Shown piece by piece: positions 23,881-37,659 of a stretch of 64,000 bases of DNA (position 1 is the first letter of the stretch; each line of letters opens with the position of its first letter). A model generated the notes under the pieces. The model did not search any database, had not been told where the DNA came from, and saw only the letters and a program-made list of their open reading frames with translations. Both the position numbers and the translations under genes were made by a program. This stretch comes from Megalopta genalis (taxonomy: Eukaryota > Arthropoda > Insecta > Hymenoptera > Halictidae). Location of the stretch: contig NW_027477022.1 in the NCBI RefSeq assembly GCF_051020955.1, positions 1-64,000 of the forward strand, written 5' to 3'.

Positions 23881-26800
23881 TATGTATCGCATGGCTTTTG
23901 TAGCTACCCCGTTTGAATCGTCTGCATTTGCAGCTACATCACTTATATCCGAAGTGTTTGAAGCTCAATCATTTCTTCCGCATCGATTTGAAGCTATGCC
24001 TTCTACTTCGCATTGATTTGAAGCTAAATCATTTGTGTCGCATGGATTTGAAGCATAACCTTCTACATCGCATTGATTTGAAGCTAAATCATTTGTGTCG
24101 CATGGATTTGAAGCATAACCTTCTACATCGCATTGATTTGAAGCATATCGTGTGATTCGCTTGGATTTGATGCTAACTCGTTTGTTTCGCCTGCATTTGA
24201 TGCTATATCACTTATATCACAAGTGTTTGATGCTAAATCTTTTGTTTCGCATGGATTTGAATCTAAACCTTCTACATCGCATTGATTTGAAGCTAAATCA
24301 TGTGTTTCGCTTGAATTTGAAGCTATACCTTCTACATCGCTTTGATTTGAAGCTAAATCATGTGTTTTGCATGGACTTGATGCTAACTCGTTTGTTTCCC
24401 CTGCATTTGAAGCTATTTCAGTTATATCGCAATTACCTGATGCTAAATCATTTGTTTCGCATGGATTTGAAGCTAAACCTTCTACATCGCATTGATTTGA
24501 AGTTAAATCATTTGTTTCGCATGGATTTGAATCTAAACCTTCTACATCGCATTGATTTGAAGCTAAATCATGTGTTTCGCTTGAATTTGAAGCTATACCT
24601 TCTACATCGCTTTGATTTGAAGCTAAATCATGTGTTTTGCATGGACTTGATGCTAACTCGTTTGTTTCCCCTGCATTTGAAGCTATTTCAGTTATATCGC
24701 AATTATCTGATGCTAAATCATTTGTTTCGCATGGATTTGAAGCTAAACCTTCTACATCGCATTGATTTGAAGTTAAATCATTTGTTTCGCATGGATTTGA
24801 AGCTAAACCTTCTACATCGTGTCGATTTAAAGCTAAATGATATGTATCGCATGGATTTTGAAGCTATCCCGTTTGATTCGCATGCAGTTGAAGCTATATC
24901 ACCTATATCCGAAGTGTTTGTAGCTCAATCATTTGTTCCGCATCGATTTGAAGCTATGCCTTCTACTTCGCATTGATTTGAAGCTAAATCATTTGTGTCG
25001 CATGGATTTAAAGCTAAACATTCAACATCGCATTGATTTGAAGCATATCGTGTGATTCGCTTGCATTTGATGCTAACTCGTTTGTTTCGCCTGCATTTGA
25101 TGCTATAACACTTATATCACAAGTGTTTGATGCTAAATCATTTGTTTCGCATGGATTTGAAGCTAAACCTTCTACATCGCATTGATTTGAAGCTAAATCA
25201 TGTGTTTTGCATGGATTTGATGCTAACTCGTTTGTTTCCCCTTTATTTGAAGCTAAATCAGTTATATCGCAAGTATCTGATGCTAAATCATTTGTTTCGC
25301 ATTGATTTGAAGCTAAACCTTCCACATCGCATTGATTTGAAGCTAAATCATGTGTTTTGCATGGATTTTATATTAACTCGTTTGTTTCCCCTGCATTTGA
25401 GGCTATATCAGTTATATCGCAAGTATCTGATGCTAAATCATTTGTTTCGCATGAATTTGAAGCTAAACCTTCTTCTATATCGCATTCATTTGGAGCTAAA
25501 TCATGTGTTCCGCTTGGATTTGAAGCTATACCTTCTACATCGCTTTGATTTGAAGCTAAATCATGTGTTTTGCATGGATTTGATGCTAACTCATTTGTTT
25601 CCCCTGCATTTGAAGCAATATCAGTTATATCCCAAGTATCTGATGCTAAATCATTTGTTTCGCATGGATTTGAAGCTAAACCTTCTACATCGTATTGATT
25701 TGAAGCTAAATCATTTGTTTCGCATGGATTTGAAGCTAAACATTCTACATCGCATGGATTTGAAGCTAAGCCTTCTATTTCGCATGGATTTAACGATAAA
25801 TGATGTGTATCGCATGGATATTGAAGCTAACTCGTTTGATTCGTCTGCATTTGAAGCTATATCACTTATACCCCAAGTGTTTGATGCTAAATCAATTGTT
25901 TCTCATGGATTTGAGGCTAAACCTTCTACATCGCATTGATTTGAAGCTAAATCATGTGTTTCGCTTGGATTTGATGCTAAACCTTCTACATCGTATCGAT
26001 TTGAAGCTAAGCCTTCTATTTCGCATGGATTTAACGATAAATGATGTGTATCGCATGGATATTGAAGCTAACTCGTTTGATTCGTCTGCATTTGAAGCTA
26101 TATCACTTATACCCCAAGTGTTTGATGCTAAATCATTTGTTTCTCATGGATTTGAGGCTAAACCTTCTACATCGCATTGATTTGAAGCTAAATCATGTGT
26201 TTCGCTTGGATTTGATGCTAAACCTTCTACATCGTATCGATTTGAAGCAAAATGATATGTATCGCATGGCTTTTGTAGCTACCCCGTTTGAATCGTCTGC
26301 ATTTGCAGCTACATCACTTATATCCGAAGTGTTTGAAGCTCAATCATTTCTTCCGCATCGATTTGAAGCTATGCCTTCTACTTCGCATTGATTTGAAGCT
26401 AAATCATTTGTGTCGCATGGATTTGAAGCATAACCTTCTACATCGCATTGATTTGAAGCTAAATCATTTGTGTCGCATGGATTTGAAGCATAACCTTCTA
26501 CATCGCATTGATTTGAAGCATATCGTGTGATTCGCTTGGATTTGATGCTAACTCGTTTGTTTCGCCTGCATTTGATGCTATATCACTTATATCACAAGTG
26601 TTTGATGCTAAATCTTTTGTTTCGCATGGATTTGAATCTAAACCTTCTACATCGCATTGATTTGAAGCTAAATCATGTGTTTCGCTTGAATTTGAAGCTA
26701 TACCTTCTACATCGCTTTGATTTGAAGCTAAATCATGTGTTTTGCATGGACTTGATGCTAACTCGTTTGTTTCCCCTGCATGTGAAGCTATTTCAGTTAT

Positions 26801-27220
26801 ATCGCAATTATCTGATGCTAAATCATTTGTTTCGCATGGATTTGAAGCTAAACCTTCTACATCGCATTGATTTGAAGTTAAATCATTTGTTTCGCATTGA
26901 TTTGAAGCTAAACATTCAACATCGCATTGATTTGAAGCATATCGTGTGATTCGCTTGCATTTGATGCTAACTCGTTTGTTTCGCCTGCATTTGATGCTAT
27001 AACACTTATATCACAAGTGTTTGATGCTAAATCATTTGTTTCGCATGGATTTGAAGCTAAACCTTCTACATCGCATTGATTTGAAGCTAAATCATGTGTT
27101 TTGCATGGATTTGATGCTAACTCGTTTGTTTCCTCTGCATTTGAATCTATATCAGTTATATCGCAAATATCTGATGCTAAATCATTTGTTTCACATGGAT
27201 TTGAAGCTATACCTTCCACA
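23881..27220 (+). repeat. Subfamily 2 segment with reshuffled 630-bp units and an internal 270-bp duplication
   Basis: The segment holds variants of the 630-bp unit of 10.6-11.8 kb. At 24241-24510 and 24511-24780 a nine-monomer block beginning 'tttgtttcgcatggatttga' is repeated in tandem (270 bp). The stretch 23913-24155 recurs at 26288-26530 (offset 2,375 bp) with the pair of 'gaagcataaccttctac' monomers. A further 241-bp repeat marked by 'gataaatgatgtgtatcgc' lies near 25794 and 26035. Confidence 0.78.
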
Positions 27221-28958
27221 TCGCATTGATTTGAAGCTAATTCATGTGTTTTGCATGGATTTTATGCTAACTCGTTTGTTTCCCCTGCATTTGAAGCTAT
27301 ATCAGTTATATCGCAAGTATCTGATGCTAAATCATTTGTTTCGCATGAATTTGAAGCTAAACCTTCTACATCGCATTGATTTGTAGCTAAATCATGTAAT
27401 TCGCATGGATTTGAAGCTAAACCTTCTATATCGCATTCATTTGAAGCTAAATCATGTATTTCGCTTGGATTTGTAGCTATACCTTCTACATCGCTTTGAT
27501 TTGAAGCATATCGTGTGATTCGCTTGGATTTGATGCTAACTTGTTTGTTTCGCCTGCATTTGATGCTATATCACTTATATCACAAGGGTTTGATGCTAAA
27601 TCATTTGTTTCGCATGGATTTGAAACTAAACCTTCTACATCGCATTGATTTGCAGATAAATCATGTGTTTCGCATGGATTTAATGCTAACTCGTCCGTTT
27701 CGCCTGCATTTGATGCAATATCACGTATATCGCAAGTGTTTGAAGCTAAATCTTTTGTTTCGCATGGATTTGAAGCGAAACCTTCTACATCGTATCGATT
27801 TGAAGCTAAATGATATGTATCGCATGGATTTTGAAGCTATCCCGTTTGATTCGTCTGCATTTGCAGCTATATCACTTATATCACAAGTGTTTGAAACTAA
27901 ATCATTTGTTTCGCATGGATTTGAATCTAAACCTTCTACATCGCATTGATTTGAAGCTAAATCCTGTGTTTCGCATGGATTTGAAGCTATACCTTCTACA
28001 TCGCTTTGATTTGAAGCTAAATCATGTGTTTTCCACGGATTTTGTGCTAACTCGTTTGTTTCCCCTGCATTTGGAGCTATATCAGTTATATCGCAAGTAT
28101 CTGATGCTAAATCATTTGTTTCGCATGAATTTGAAGCTAAACCTTCTACATCGCATTGATTTGTAGCGAAATCATGTGATTCGCTTGGATTTGAAGCTAA
28201 CTCGTTCGTTTCGCCAGCATTTGATGCTATATCACTTCTATCGCAAGTATCTGAAGAAAAATCATTTGTTTCGTATGGATTTGAAGCTAAACCTTCTACA
28301 TCGCATTGATTTGAAGCTAAATCATGTGTTTTGCATGGATTTGCAGCTAACTCGTTTGTTTGCCCTGCATTTGTATCTATATCACTTATATCGCAAGTTC
28401 CTGTGCTAAATCATGTGTTTCGCTTTGACTTGAAGCTAAACCTTCTACATCGCATTGATTTGCAGCCAAATCATGTGTTTCGCATGGATTTGAATCTAAC
28501 TCGTTCTTTTCGCCTGCATTTGATGCTATATCACTTATATCGCAAGTATCAGAAGCTAAAACATTTGTTCCGCATGGATTTGAAGTTAAGACATCTAGTT
28601 CGCATTTATTTGAAGCTAAATCATGAGTTTCGCATGGATTAGAAGCTAACTCGTTTGTTTCGCCTGTATTTGAAGCTATATCACTTATATCGCAAGTATC
28701 TGAAGCTAAATCATTTGTGTCGCATGGATTTGAAGCTAAACCTTCTACATCGCATTGATTTGCAACTAAATCATGTGTATCGCATGGATTTAGAAGGTAA
28801 CTCGATTGATTCGTCTGCCCTTGAACCTATATCCCAAGTATCTGATGCTAAATCATGTGCTTCGCTTGTATTTGAAGCTATCTCGTTTGTTTTGTCTGCA
28901 TTTGAAGCTATATCACTTATATCGCAAGTATCTTATGCTAAATCATTTGTTTCGCATG
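27221..28958 (+). repeat. Third copy of the first 1.7 kb of the 2.5-kb block
   Basis: Offset 14,740 bp from the 12.5-14.2 kb sequence holds from about 27221 to 28958. Differences are more numerous than between the two tandem copies, for example 'aaatcctgtg' near 27959 and 'ttccacggatttt' near 28031. It ends where 'ttcgcatggattt' of the other copies becomes 'ttcgcatgaattt'. This copy therefore separated earlier than the 2,723-bp duplication occurred. Confidence 0.82.
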
Positions 28959-31900
28959 AATTTGAAGCTAAACATTCTACATCGCATTGATTTGCAATTA
29001 AGTCATGTGTTGCGCTTGATTTGAAGCTAACTCGTTTGTTTCATCAGCACTTGAAGCTATATCACTTATATCGCAAGTATTTGAAGCTAAGTCATTTGTG
29101 TCGCATGGATTTCAAGCTAAACATTCTCCATCGCATTGATTTGCAGCTGAATCATGTGTTTCGCTTGGATATGAAGCTAACGCGTTTGTTTCGCCTGCAT
29201 TTGAAGTTACATCACTTATATCGCAGGTATCTGAAGCTAAACTATTTGCTGCTTATGGATTCGAAGCTAAACCTTCTACATCGCAGTAATTTGTAGCTAA
29301 ATCATGTGCTTCGCTTGTATTTGAAGCTATCTCGCTTGTTTTGTCTGCATTTGAAGCTATATCACTTATATCGCAAATATCTGCAACCAAATCATCTGTT
29401 TCGCGTGGATTTGAAGCTAAACCTTCTACATCGCATTGACTTGCAGCTAAATCATGTGTTTTGCATGGATTTGAAGCTAACTCGTTTGTTTCCCTTGCAT
29501 TTGTAGCTATATCACTTGTGTCGCAAGAATCTGAACCTAAATCCTTTGTTTCGCAAGGATTTGAAGCTAACTCGTTTGTTCCGTCTGCTTTTGAAGCTAT
29601 ATCACTTATATCGCAAGTATCAGAACCTAAATCATTTGTTTCGCATGGATTCGAAGCTAAACCTTCTACATCGCAGTAATTTGTAGCTAAATCATGTGCT
29701 TCGCTTGTATTTGAAGCTATCTCGCTTGTTTTGTCTGCATTTGAAGCTATATCACTTATATCGCAAGTATCACAGGCCAAATCATCTGTTTCGCATGGAT
29801 TTGAAGCTAAAACTTCTACATCGCATTGATTTGCAACTATATCATGTGTATCGCATGGATTTTGAACCTAACTCGATTGATTCGTCTGCACTTGAACCTA
29901 TATCACTTATATGCCAAGTATCTGATGCTAAATCATGTGTTTCGCTTGGATTTGATGATAACTCGCTTGTTTCGTCTGCATTTGAAGCTATATCACTTAT
30001 ATTCCAAGTATCTGAACCTAAATCATTTGTTTCGCATTAATTTAGATATAAATCATGTGTTCCGCACGAATTTGAAGCTAAACCTTCTACATCGCTTTGA
30101 TATGCCGCTAAATCATGTGTTTCGCTTGGATTTGAAGCTAATGCGTTTGTTTCGCCTGCATTTGAAGCTACTTCATTTATATCGTAGGTATCTGAACCTA
30201 GACCATTTGTTGCGTATGGATTCGAAGCTAAACCTTCTACATCGCAGTAATTTGTAGCTAAATCATGTGTTTCGCTTGTATTTGAAGCTATCTCGCTTGT
30301 TTTGTCTGCATTTGAAGCTATATCACTTATATCGCAAGTATCTGATGCTAAATCATTTGTTCCGCATGGATTTGAAGTTAAGCCTTCTACTTCGCATTGA
30401 TTTGCAGCTAAGTCATTTGTTTCGCATGGATTTGAAGCTAACTGGTTTGTTTCGCCAGCACGTGAAGCTATATCACTTATATCGCAAGTATTTGAAGCTA
30501 AATCATTTATGTCGCATGGATTTGAAGCTAAACCTTCTACATCGCATTGATTTGCAGCTAAGTAATGGGTTTCGCACTGATTTGAAGCTAACTCGTTTGC
30601 TTCCCCTGCATTTGAAGCTATATCAAATACGTCGCAAGTATCTGATGCTAAATCGTTAGTTTCGCATGGATTTGATGCTAGGTCTTCTACATCGCATTGA
30701 TTTGCAGCTAAATCATGTGTTTCGCATGGATTTGAAGCTAACTCGTTCGTTTCGCCTGCAGATGAAGCTATATCACTTATATCCCAACTATTCGAAGCTA
30801 AATCATTTATGTCGCACGGATTTGAAGCTAAACCTTTTACATCAAATTGATTTGCAGCTAAATAATGTGTTTCGCATGGATTTGAAGCTAACTCAATTTA
30901 TTCGTCGGCATTTGAAGCTATATCACACATATCCCAAGTGTTTGAAGCAAAATCATTTGTGTAGCATGGATTTGAAGCTATACCTTCTTCATCTCATTGA
31001 TTTGAAGCTAAACCTTCTACATCGCATTGATTTGAAGCTAAATCATGTGTTTCGCTTAGATTTGAAGCTAACGCGTTTGTTTCGCCTGCATTTGAAGTTA
31101 CATCACTTATATCGCAGGTATCTGAAGCTAAAGCATTTGTTGCGTATGGATTCGAAGCTAAACCTTCTACATCGCAGTAATTTGTAGCTAAATCATGTGC
31201 TTCGCTTGTATTTGAAGCTATCTCGCTTGTTTTGTCTGCATTTGAAGCTATATCACTTATATCGCAAGTATCTGAAACCAAATCATCTGTTTCGCGTGGA
31301 TTTGAAGCTAAACCTTCTACATCGCATTGACTTGCAGCTAAATCATGTGTTTCGCATGGATTTGAATCTAGTTTGTTCCTTTCGCCTGCATTTGAAGCTA
31401 TATCACTTTTATCGCAAGTATCTGACGCAGAATCCTTTGTTTCGCATGGATTGGAAGATAAACCTTCTAAATAGCATTAATTTGATGCCTAATCATGTGT
31501 TTTGCATGGATTTGAAGATAACTCGGTTGATTCCCCTGCATTTGAAGCTATATCACTTATATCGTAATTATCTGATGTTAAATCATTTGATTCGCATTGA
31601 TTTGAAGCTAAACCTTCTACATCGCATTGATTTGCAACTATATCATGTGTATCGAATGGATTTTGAACCTAACTCGATTGATTCGTCTGCACTTGAACCT
31701 ATATCACTTATATGCCAAGTATCTGATGCTAAATCATGTGTTTCGCTTGGATTTGAAGCTAAACCTTCTACATCTCATTTATTTGAAGCTAAATCATGTG
31801 TATCGCATGGATTTTGAAGCTAAACCTTCTAAATCGCATTGATTTGAAGATAAATCATGTGATTCGCTTGGATTTGAAGCTAACTCGTATGTTTCGTCGG

Positions 31901-33399
31901 CGTTTGAAGCTATATCACTTATATCGCAAGTATCTGAATCTAAATCATTTGTTCCGCATGGATTTGAAGCTACACCTTCTAAATCGCATTGATTTGAAGA
32001 TAAATCATGTGATTCGCTTGGATTTGAAGCTAACTCGTATGTTTCGTCGGCGTTTGAAGCTATATCACTTATATCGCAAGTATCTGAAGCTAAATCATTT
32101 GTGTCGCATGGATTTGAAGCTAAACCTTCTACATAGCATTGATTTGAAATTTAATCATGTGTTTTGCATGGATTTGAAACTAACTCGTTTGTTTCCCCTG
32201 CATTTGAATCTATGTCACTTGTATCGCAAGTAACTGATGCTAAATCATTTGATTCGCATGGATTTGAAGCTAAACCTTCTACATCGCATTGATTTGCATC
32301 TAAATCAGGTGTTTTGCATTAATTTAAACATAAATCTTGTGTTTCGCATGAATTTGAAGTTAACTCATGTGTTTCGCTTGGATTTGAAGCTAATTCGTTT
32401 GTTTCGTCTGCATTTGAATATATATCACTTATATCCCAAGCGTTTGAAGCTAAATCATTTGTTTCGCATGGATTTGAAGCTAAACCTTCTACATCGCATT
32501 GATTTGAAGCTAAATCATTTGATTCGCATGAATTTGAAGCTAAACCTTCTACATCGCATTGATTTGTAGCTAAATCATGTGATTCGCATGGATTTGAAGC
32601 TAACTCGTTCGTTACGCCTGCATTTGATGCTATATCATTTCCATCGCAAGTATCTGAAGCAAATCATATGTTTCGTACGGATTTGAAGCTAAACCTTCTA
32701 TATCGCATTCATTTGAAGCTAAATCATGTATTTCGCTTGGATTTGTAGCTATACCTTCTACATCGCTTTGATTTGAAGCATATCGTGTGATTCGGTTGGA
32801 TTTGATGCTAACTCGTTTGTTTCGCCTGCATTTGATGCTATATCACTTATATCACAAGTGTTTGATGCTAAATCATTTGTTTCGCATGGATTTGAAGCGA
32901 AACCTTCTACATCGTATCGATTAGAAGCTAAATGATATGTATCGCATGGATTTTGAAGCTATCCCGTTTGATTCGTCTGCATTTGCAGCTATATCACTTA
33001 TATCACAAGTGTTAGAAACTAAATCATTTGTTTCGCATGGATTTGAATCTAAACCTTCTACATCGCATTGATTTGAAGCTAAATCATGTGTTTCGCATGG
33101 ATTTGAAGCTATACCTTCTACATCGCTTTGATTTGAAGCTAAATCATGTGTTTTGCATGGATTTTGTGCTAACTCGTTTGTTTCCCCTGCATTTGGAGCT
33201 ATATCAGTAATATCGCAAGTATCTGATGCTAAATCATGTGCTTCGCTTGTATTTGAAGATATCTCGTTTGTTTTGTCTGCATTTGAAGCTATATCACTTA
33301 TATCGCAAGTATCTTATGCTAAATCATTTGTTTCGCATGAATTTGAAGCTAAACATTCTACATCGCATTGACTTGCAGTTAAGTCATGTGTTGCGCTTG
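28959..33399 (+). repeat. Mixed subfamily 2 segment
   Basis: This is a mosaic of 150-bp units with several private cassettes. The 'gcagtaatttgtagc' cassette recurs near 29285, 29680, 30245 and 31185. A 120-bp direct repeat with 'ggatttgaagctaactcgta' and 'cggcgtttgaagc' is seen at about 31830-32090. The 'gccaagtatctgatgc' cassette recurs near 29911 and 31712. From 32,580 it resembles 20.6-21.4 kb. No gene, tRNA or mobile element is visible. Confidence 0.72.
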
Positions 33400-34506
33400 A
33401 TTTGAAGCAAACTCGTTTGTTTCATCAGCACTTGAAGCTATATCACTTATATCGCAAGTATCTGAAGCTAAGTCATTTGTGTCGCATGGATTTCAAGCTA
33501 AACATTCTCCATCGCATTGATTTGCAGCTGAATCATGTGTTTAGCTTGGATATGAAGCTAACTGGTCTGTTTCGTCTGCATTTGAAGCTATATCACTTAT
33601 ATCGCATGTATCAGATGCTAAATCATTTGTTCCGCATGGATTTGAAGTTAAGCCTTCTACGTCGCATTGATTTGCAGCTAAGTCATGTGTTTCGCATGGA
33701 TTTGAAGCTAACTTGTTTGTTTCGCCAGCACGTGAAGCTATATCACTTATATCGCAAGTATTTGAAGCTAAATCATTTATGTCGCACGGATTTGAAACTA
33801 AACCTTTTACATCGCATTGATTTGCTGCTAAGTCATGTGTTTCGCATGGATTTGAAGCTAACTCAATTGATTCGTCGGCATTTGAAGCTATATCACACAT
33901 ATCCCAAGTGTTTGAAGCTAAATCATTTGATTCGCATCGATTTGAAACTAAACCTTCTACATCGCATTGATTTGAAGCTGAACCATGTGTTGTGCTTGGA
34001 TATGAAGCTAACTCGTTTGTTTCGTCTGCATTTGAAGCTATATCACTTAGTATCTGGAGCTAAATCATTTGTTTCGCACGAATTTGAACCTTAACCATGT
34101 GTTTTGCATGAATTTGAACCTAAATCTTGTCTTTCGCATGCATTTGAAGCTTAATCATGTATTTTGCTTGGATTTAAAGCTAACTCGTTTGTTTCGTCTG
34201 CATTTGATGCTATATCACTTATATCGCAAGTATCTGGTGCTAAATGATTTGTTTCGCACGAATTTGAATCTAAACCATGTGTTTCGCATGAATTTGAACC
34301 TAAATCTTGCCTTCCGCATGCATTTGAAGCTTAATCATGTATTTTGCTTGGATTTAAAGGTAGCTCGTTTATTTCGCCTGCATTTGAAGCTATATCATTT
34401 ATATCGCAAGTATTTGAAGCTAAATCATTTGTTTCGCATGAATTTGAAGCTAAACCATCTGCATCGCATTGATTTGCAGCTAAGACATGTGTTGCGCTTG
34501 GATTTG
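33400..34506 (+). repeat. Dispersed 1.1-kb cassette, copy c, with a 240-bp deletion
   Basis: Matches to 17.8-18.8 kb run at offset 15,884 bp on the left and 15,644 bp on the right, so 240 bp (eight monomers' worth) is missing here between 'cacatatcccaagtgtttgaa' near 33900 and the following 'gctaaatcatttgattcg'. The two sides of the missing part carry the same 'atatcccaagtgtttgaa' phrase, as expected for exchange between repeats. On its left it continues the sequence found at 17.55-17.78 kb. Confidence 0.82.
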
Positions 34507-34720
34507 TAGCTAAACCTTCTACATAGCATTGATTTGAAGCTTAATCATGTGTTTCGCTTGGATTTGGATCTAACTCGTATGATTTCCCTGCATTTGAAGC
34601 TACATCACTTATATCGCAAGTATATGAAGCTAAATCATTTGTGTCGCATTGATTTGAAGCTAATCCTTCTACATAGCATTGATTCGAAGCTTAATCATGT
34701 GTTTTACATGGATTTGAAGC

Positions 34721-35545
34721 TAACTCGTTTGTTTGCCCTGCATTTGTATCTATATCACTTATATCGCAAGTTCCTGTGCTAAATCATGTGTTTCGCTTTG
34801 ACTTGAAGCTACACCTTCTACATCGCATTGATTTGCAGCCAAATCATGTGTTTCGCATGGATTTGAAGCTAACTCGTTCTTTTCGCCTGCATTTGATGCT
34901 ATATCACTTATATCGCAAGTATCAGAAGCTAAAACATTTGTTCCGCATGGATTTGAAGTTAAGACATCTAGTTCGCATTTATTTGAAGCTAAATCATGAG
35001 TTTCGCATGGATTAGAAGCTAACTCGTTTGTTTCGCCTGTATTTGAAGCTATATCACTTATATCGCAAGTATCTGAAGCTAAATCATTTGTGTCGCATGT
35101 ATTTGAAGCTAAACCTACTACATCGCATTGATTTGCAACTAAATCATGTGTATCGCATGGATTTAGAAGGTAACTCGATTGATTCGTCTGCACTTGAACC
35201 TATATCCCAAGTATCTGATGCTAAATCATGTGCTTCGCTTGTATTTGAAGCTATCTCGTTTGTTTTGTCTGCATTTGAAGCTATATCACTTATATCGCAA
35301 GTATCTTATGCTAAATCATTTGTTTCGCATGAATTTGAAGCTAAACATTCTACATCGCATTGATTTGCAGTTAAGTCATGTGTTGCGCTTGATTTGAAGC
35401 TAACTCGTTTGTTTCATCAGCACTTGAAGCTATATCACTTATATCGCAAGTATCTGAAGCTAAGTCATTTGTGTCGCATGGATTTCAAGCTAAACATTCT
35501 CCATCGCATTGATTTGCAGCTGAATCATGTGTTTCGCTTGGATAT
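34721..35545 (+). repeat. Copy of 28348-29172 (offset 6,373 bp)
   Basis: The order of private monomers is the same as at 28.3-29.2 kb: 29-bp 'gttcctgtgctaaatcatg', 'ctcgttcttttcgcctg', 'gacatctagttcgca', 'ggatttagaaggtaactcg', 'cttatgctaaatc' and 'gttgcgcttgatttgaagc'. The last is a 29-bp form. The two part near 35546, where 'ctcgtctgtttcg' replaces 'cgcgtttgtttcg'. Confidence 0.82.
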
Positions 35546-37659
35546 GAAGCTAACTCGTCTGTTTCGTCTGCATTTGAAGCTATATCACTTATATCGCAAG
35601 TATCTGATGCTAAATCATTTGTTCCGCATGGATTTGAAGTAAAGCCTTCTACTTCGCATTGATTTGCAGCTAAGTCATGTGTTTCGCATGGATTTGAAGC
35701 TAACTTGTTTGTTTGGCCAGCACGTGAAGCTATATCACTTATATCGCAAGTATTTGAAGCTAAATCATTTATGTCGCACGGATTTGAAGCTAAACCTTCT
35801 ACATCGCATTGATTTGAAGCTAAATCATGTGTTTTGCATGGATTTGAAGCTAAACCTTCAACATAGCATTGACTTGAAGCTTAATCATGTGTTTTGCATG
35901 GATTTGAATCTAACTCGTTTGTTTCCCCTGCATTTGAATCTATATCACTTATATCGCAATTATCTGATCCTAAATCATTCGTTTAGCATGGATTTGAAGC
36001 TAAACCTTTCACATCGCATTATTTGGAACCTAAATCATGTGTTTCGCTTGGATTTGAAGCTAAACCTCCTACATAGCATTGATTTGATGCTTAATCATGT
36101 GTTTTGCATGGATTTGAAGCTAACTCGTTCGTTTCGCCTGCATTTGATGCTATAACACTTATATCGCAAGCGTTTGAAGCTAAATCATTTGTTTCGCATG
36201 GATTTGAATCTAAACCTTCTACATCGTATCGATTTGAAGCTAAATGATATGTATCGTATGGATTCTGAACCTACCCCGTTTGATTCGTCTGCATTTGCAG
36301 CTATATCACTTATATCACAAGTGTTTGAAGCTAAATCATTTGTTTCGCATGGATTTGAAGCTAAACCCTCTACATAGCATTGATTTGAAGTTTAATCATG
36401 TGTTTTGCATGGATTTGAAGCTAACTCGTTTGTTTCGCATGCAGTTGAATCTATATCACTTATATCGCAAGCATTTGAGGCTAAATCATTTGTTTCGCAT
36501 CGATTTGAAGCTCATCCTTCTAAATCACATTGATTTGAAGATAAGTCATGTGATAAGCTTGGATTTGAAGCTAACTCGTTTGTTTCGTCTGCATTTGAAT
36601 CTATATCACATATATCCCAAGCGTTTGAAGCTAAATCATTGGTTTCGCATGGATTTAAAGCCAAACCATCTAAATCGCATTGATTTGAAGATAAATCATG
36701 TGATTCGCTTGGATTTGAAGCAAACTCGTATGTTTCGTCGGCGTTTGAAGCTATATCACTTATATCGCAAGTATCTGAAGCTAAATCATTTGTTACGCAT
36801 GGATTTGAAGCTAAGCCTTCTACTTCCCATTGATTTGAAGCTAAATCATGTGTATCACGTGGGTTTTGAAGCTAACTCGTTTGATTCGTCTAAATTTGAA
36901 TCTATATCACTTATAACCCTAGTGTTTGAAGCTAAATCATTTGTTTCGCATGGATTTGAAGCTAAACCTTCTACATCGCATTGATTTGAAGCTAAATCAT
37001 TGTGTTTCGCTTGGATATGAAGCTAACTCGTTTGTTTCGTCTGCATTTGAAGGTATATCACTTATATCGCAAGTGTTTGAAGCTAAATCATGTGTTTTGC
37101 ATGGATTTGAAGCTAACTCGTTTGTTTCCCTTGCATTTCTAGCTATATCACTTGTGTCGCAAGAATCTGAACCTAAATCCTTTGTTTCGCAAGGATTTGA
37201 AGCTAACTCGTTTGTTCCGTCTGCTTTTGAAGCTATATCACTTATATCGCAAGTATCAGAACCTAAATCATTTGTTTCGCATGGATTTGAAGCTAAGCCT
37301 TCTACTTCGCATTGATTTGAAGCTAAATCATGTGTATCGCATTGGTTTTTGAAGCTAACTCGTTTGATTCATCTGCATTCGAAGCAATGTCACTTATATC
37401 GCAAGTATCTGAAGCTAAATTATTTGTGTCGCATGGATTTGAAGCTAAACCTTCTACACAGCATTGATTTGAAGTTTAACCATGCGTTTTGCATGGACTT
37501 GAAGCTAACTCGTTTGTTTCCCCTGCATTTGAAGCTATGTCACTTATATCGCAAGTAACTGATGCTAAATCATTCGATTCGCATGGATTTGAAGCTAAAC
37601 CTTCTACATGGCATTGATTTGCAGCTAAATCATGTGTTTCGCATGGATTTGCAGCTAAC
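35546..37659 (+). repeat. Mixed subfamily 2 segment
   Basis: Several E monomers read 'catagcatt' and are followed by 'gcttaatcatg' or 'gtttaatcatg' (near 35873, 36077, 36385 and 37465). A stretch at about 37090-37290 matches 29460-29660, including 'gtcgcaagaatctgaacc'. Nothing else than repeat is visible. Confidence 0.7.
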
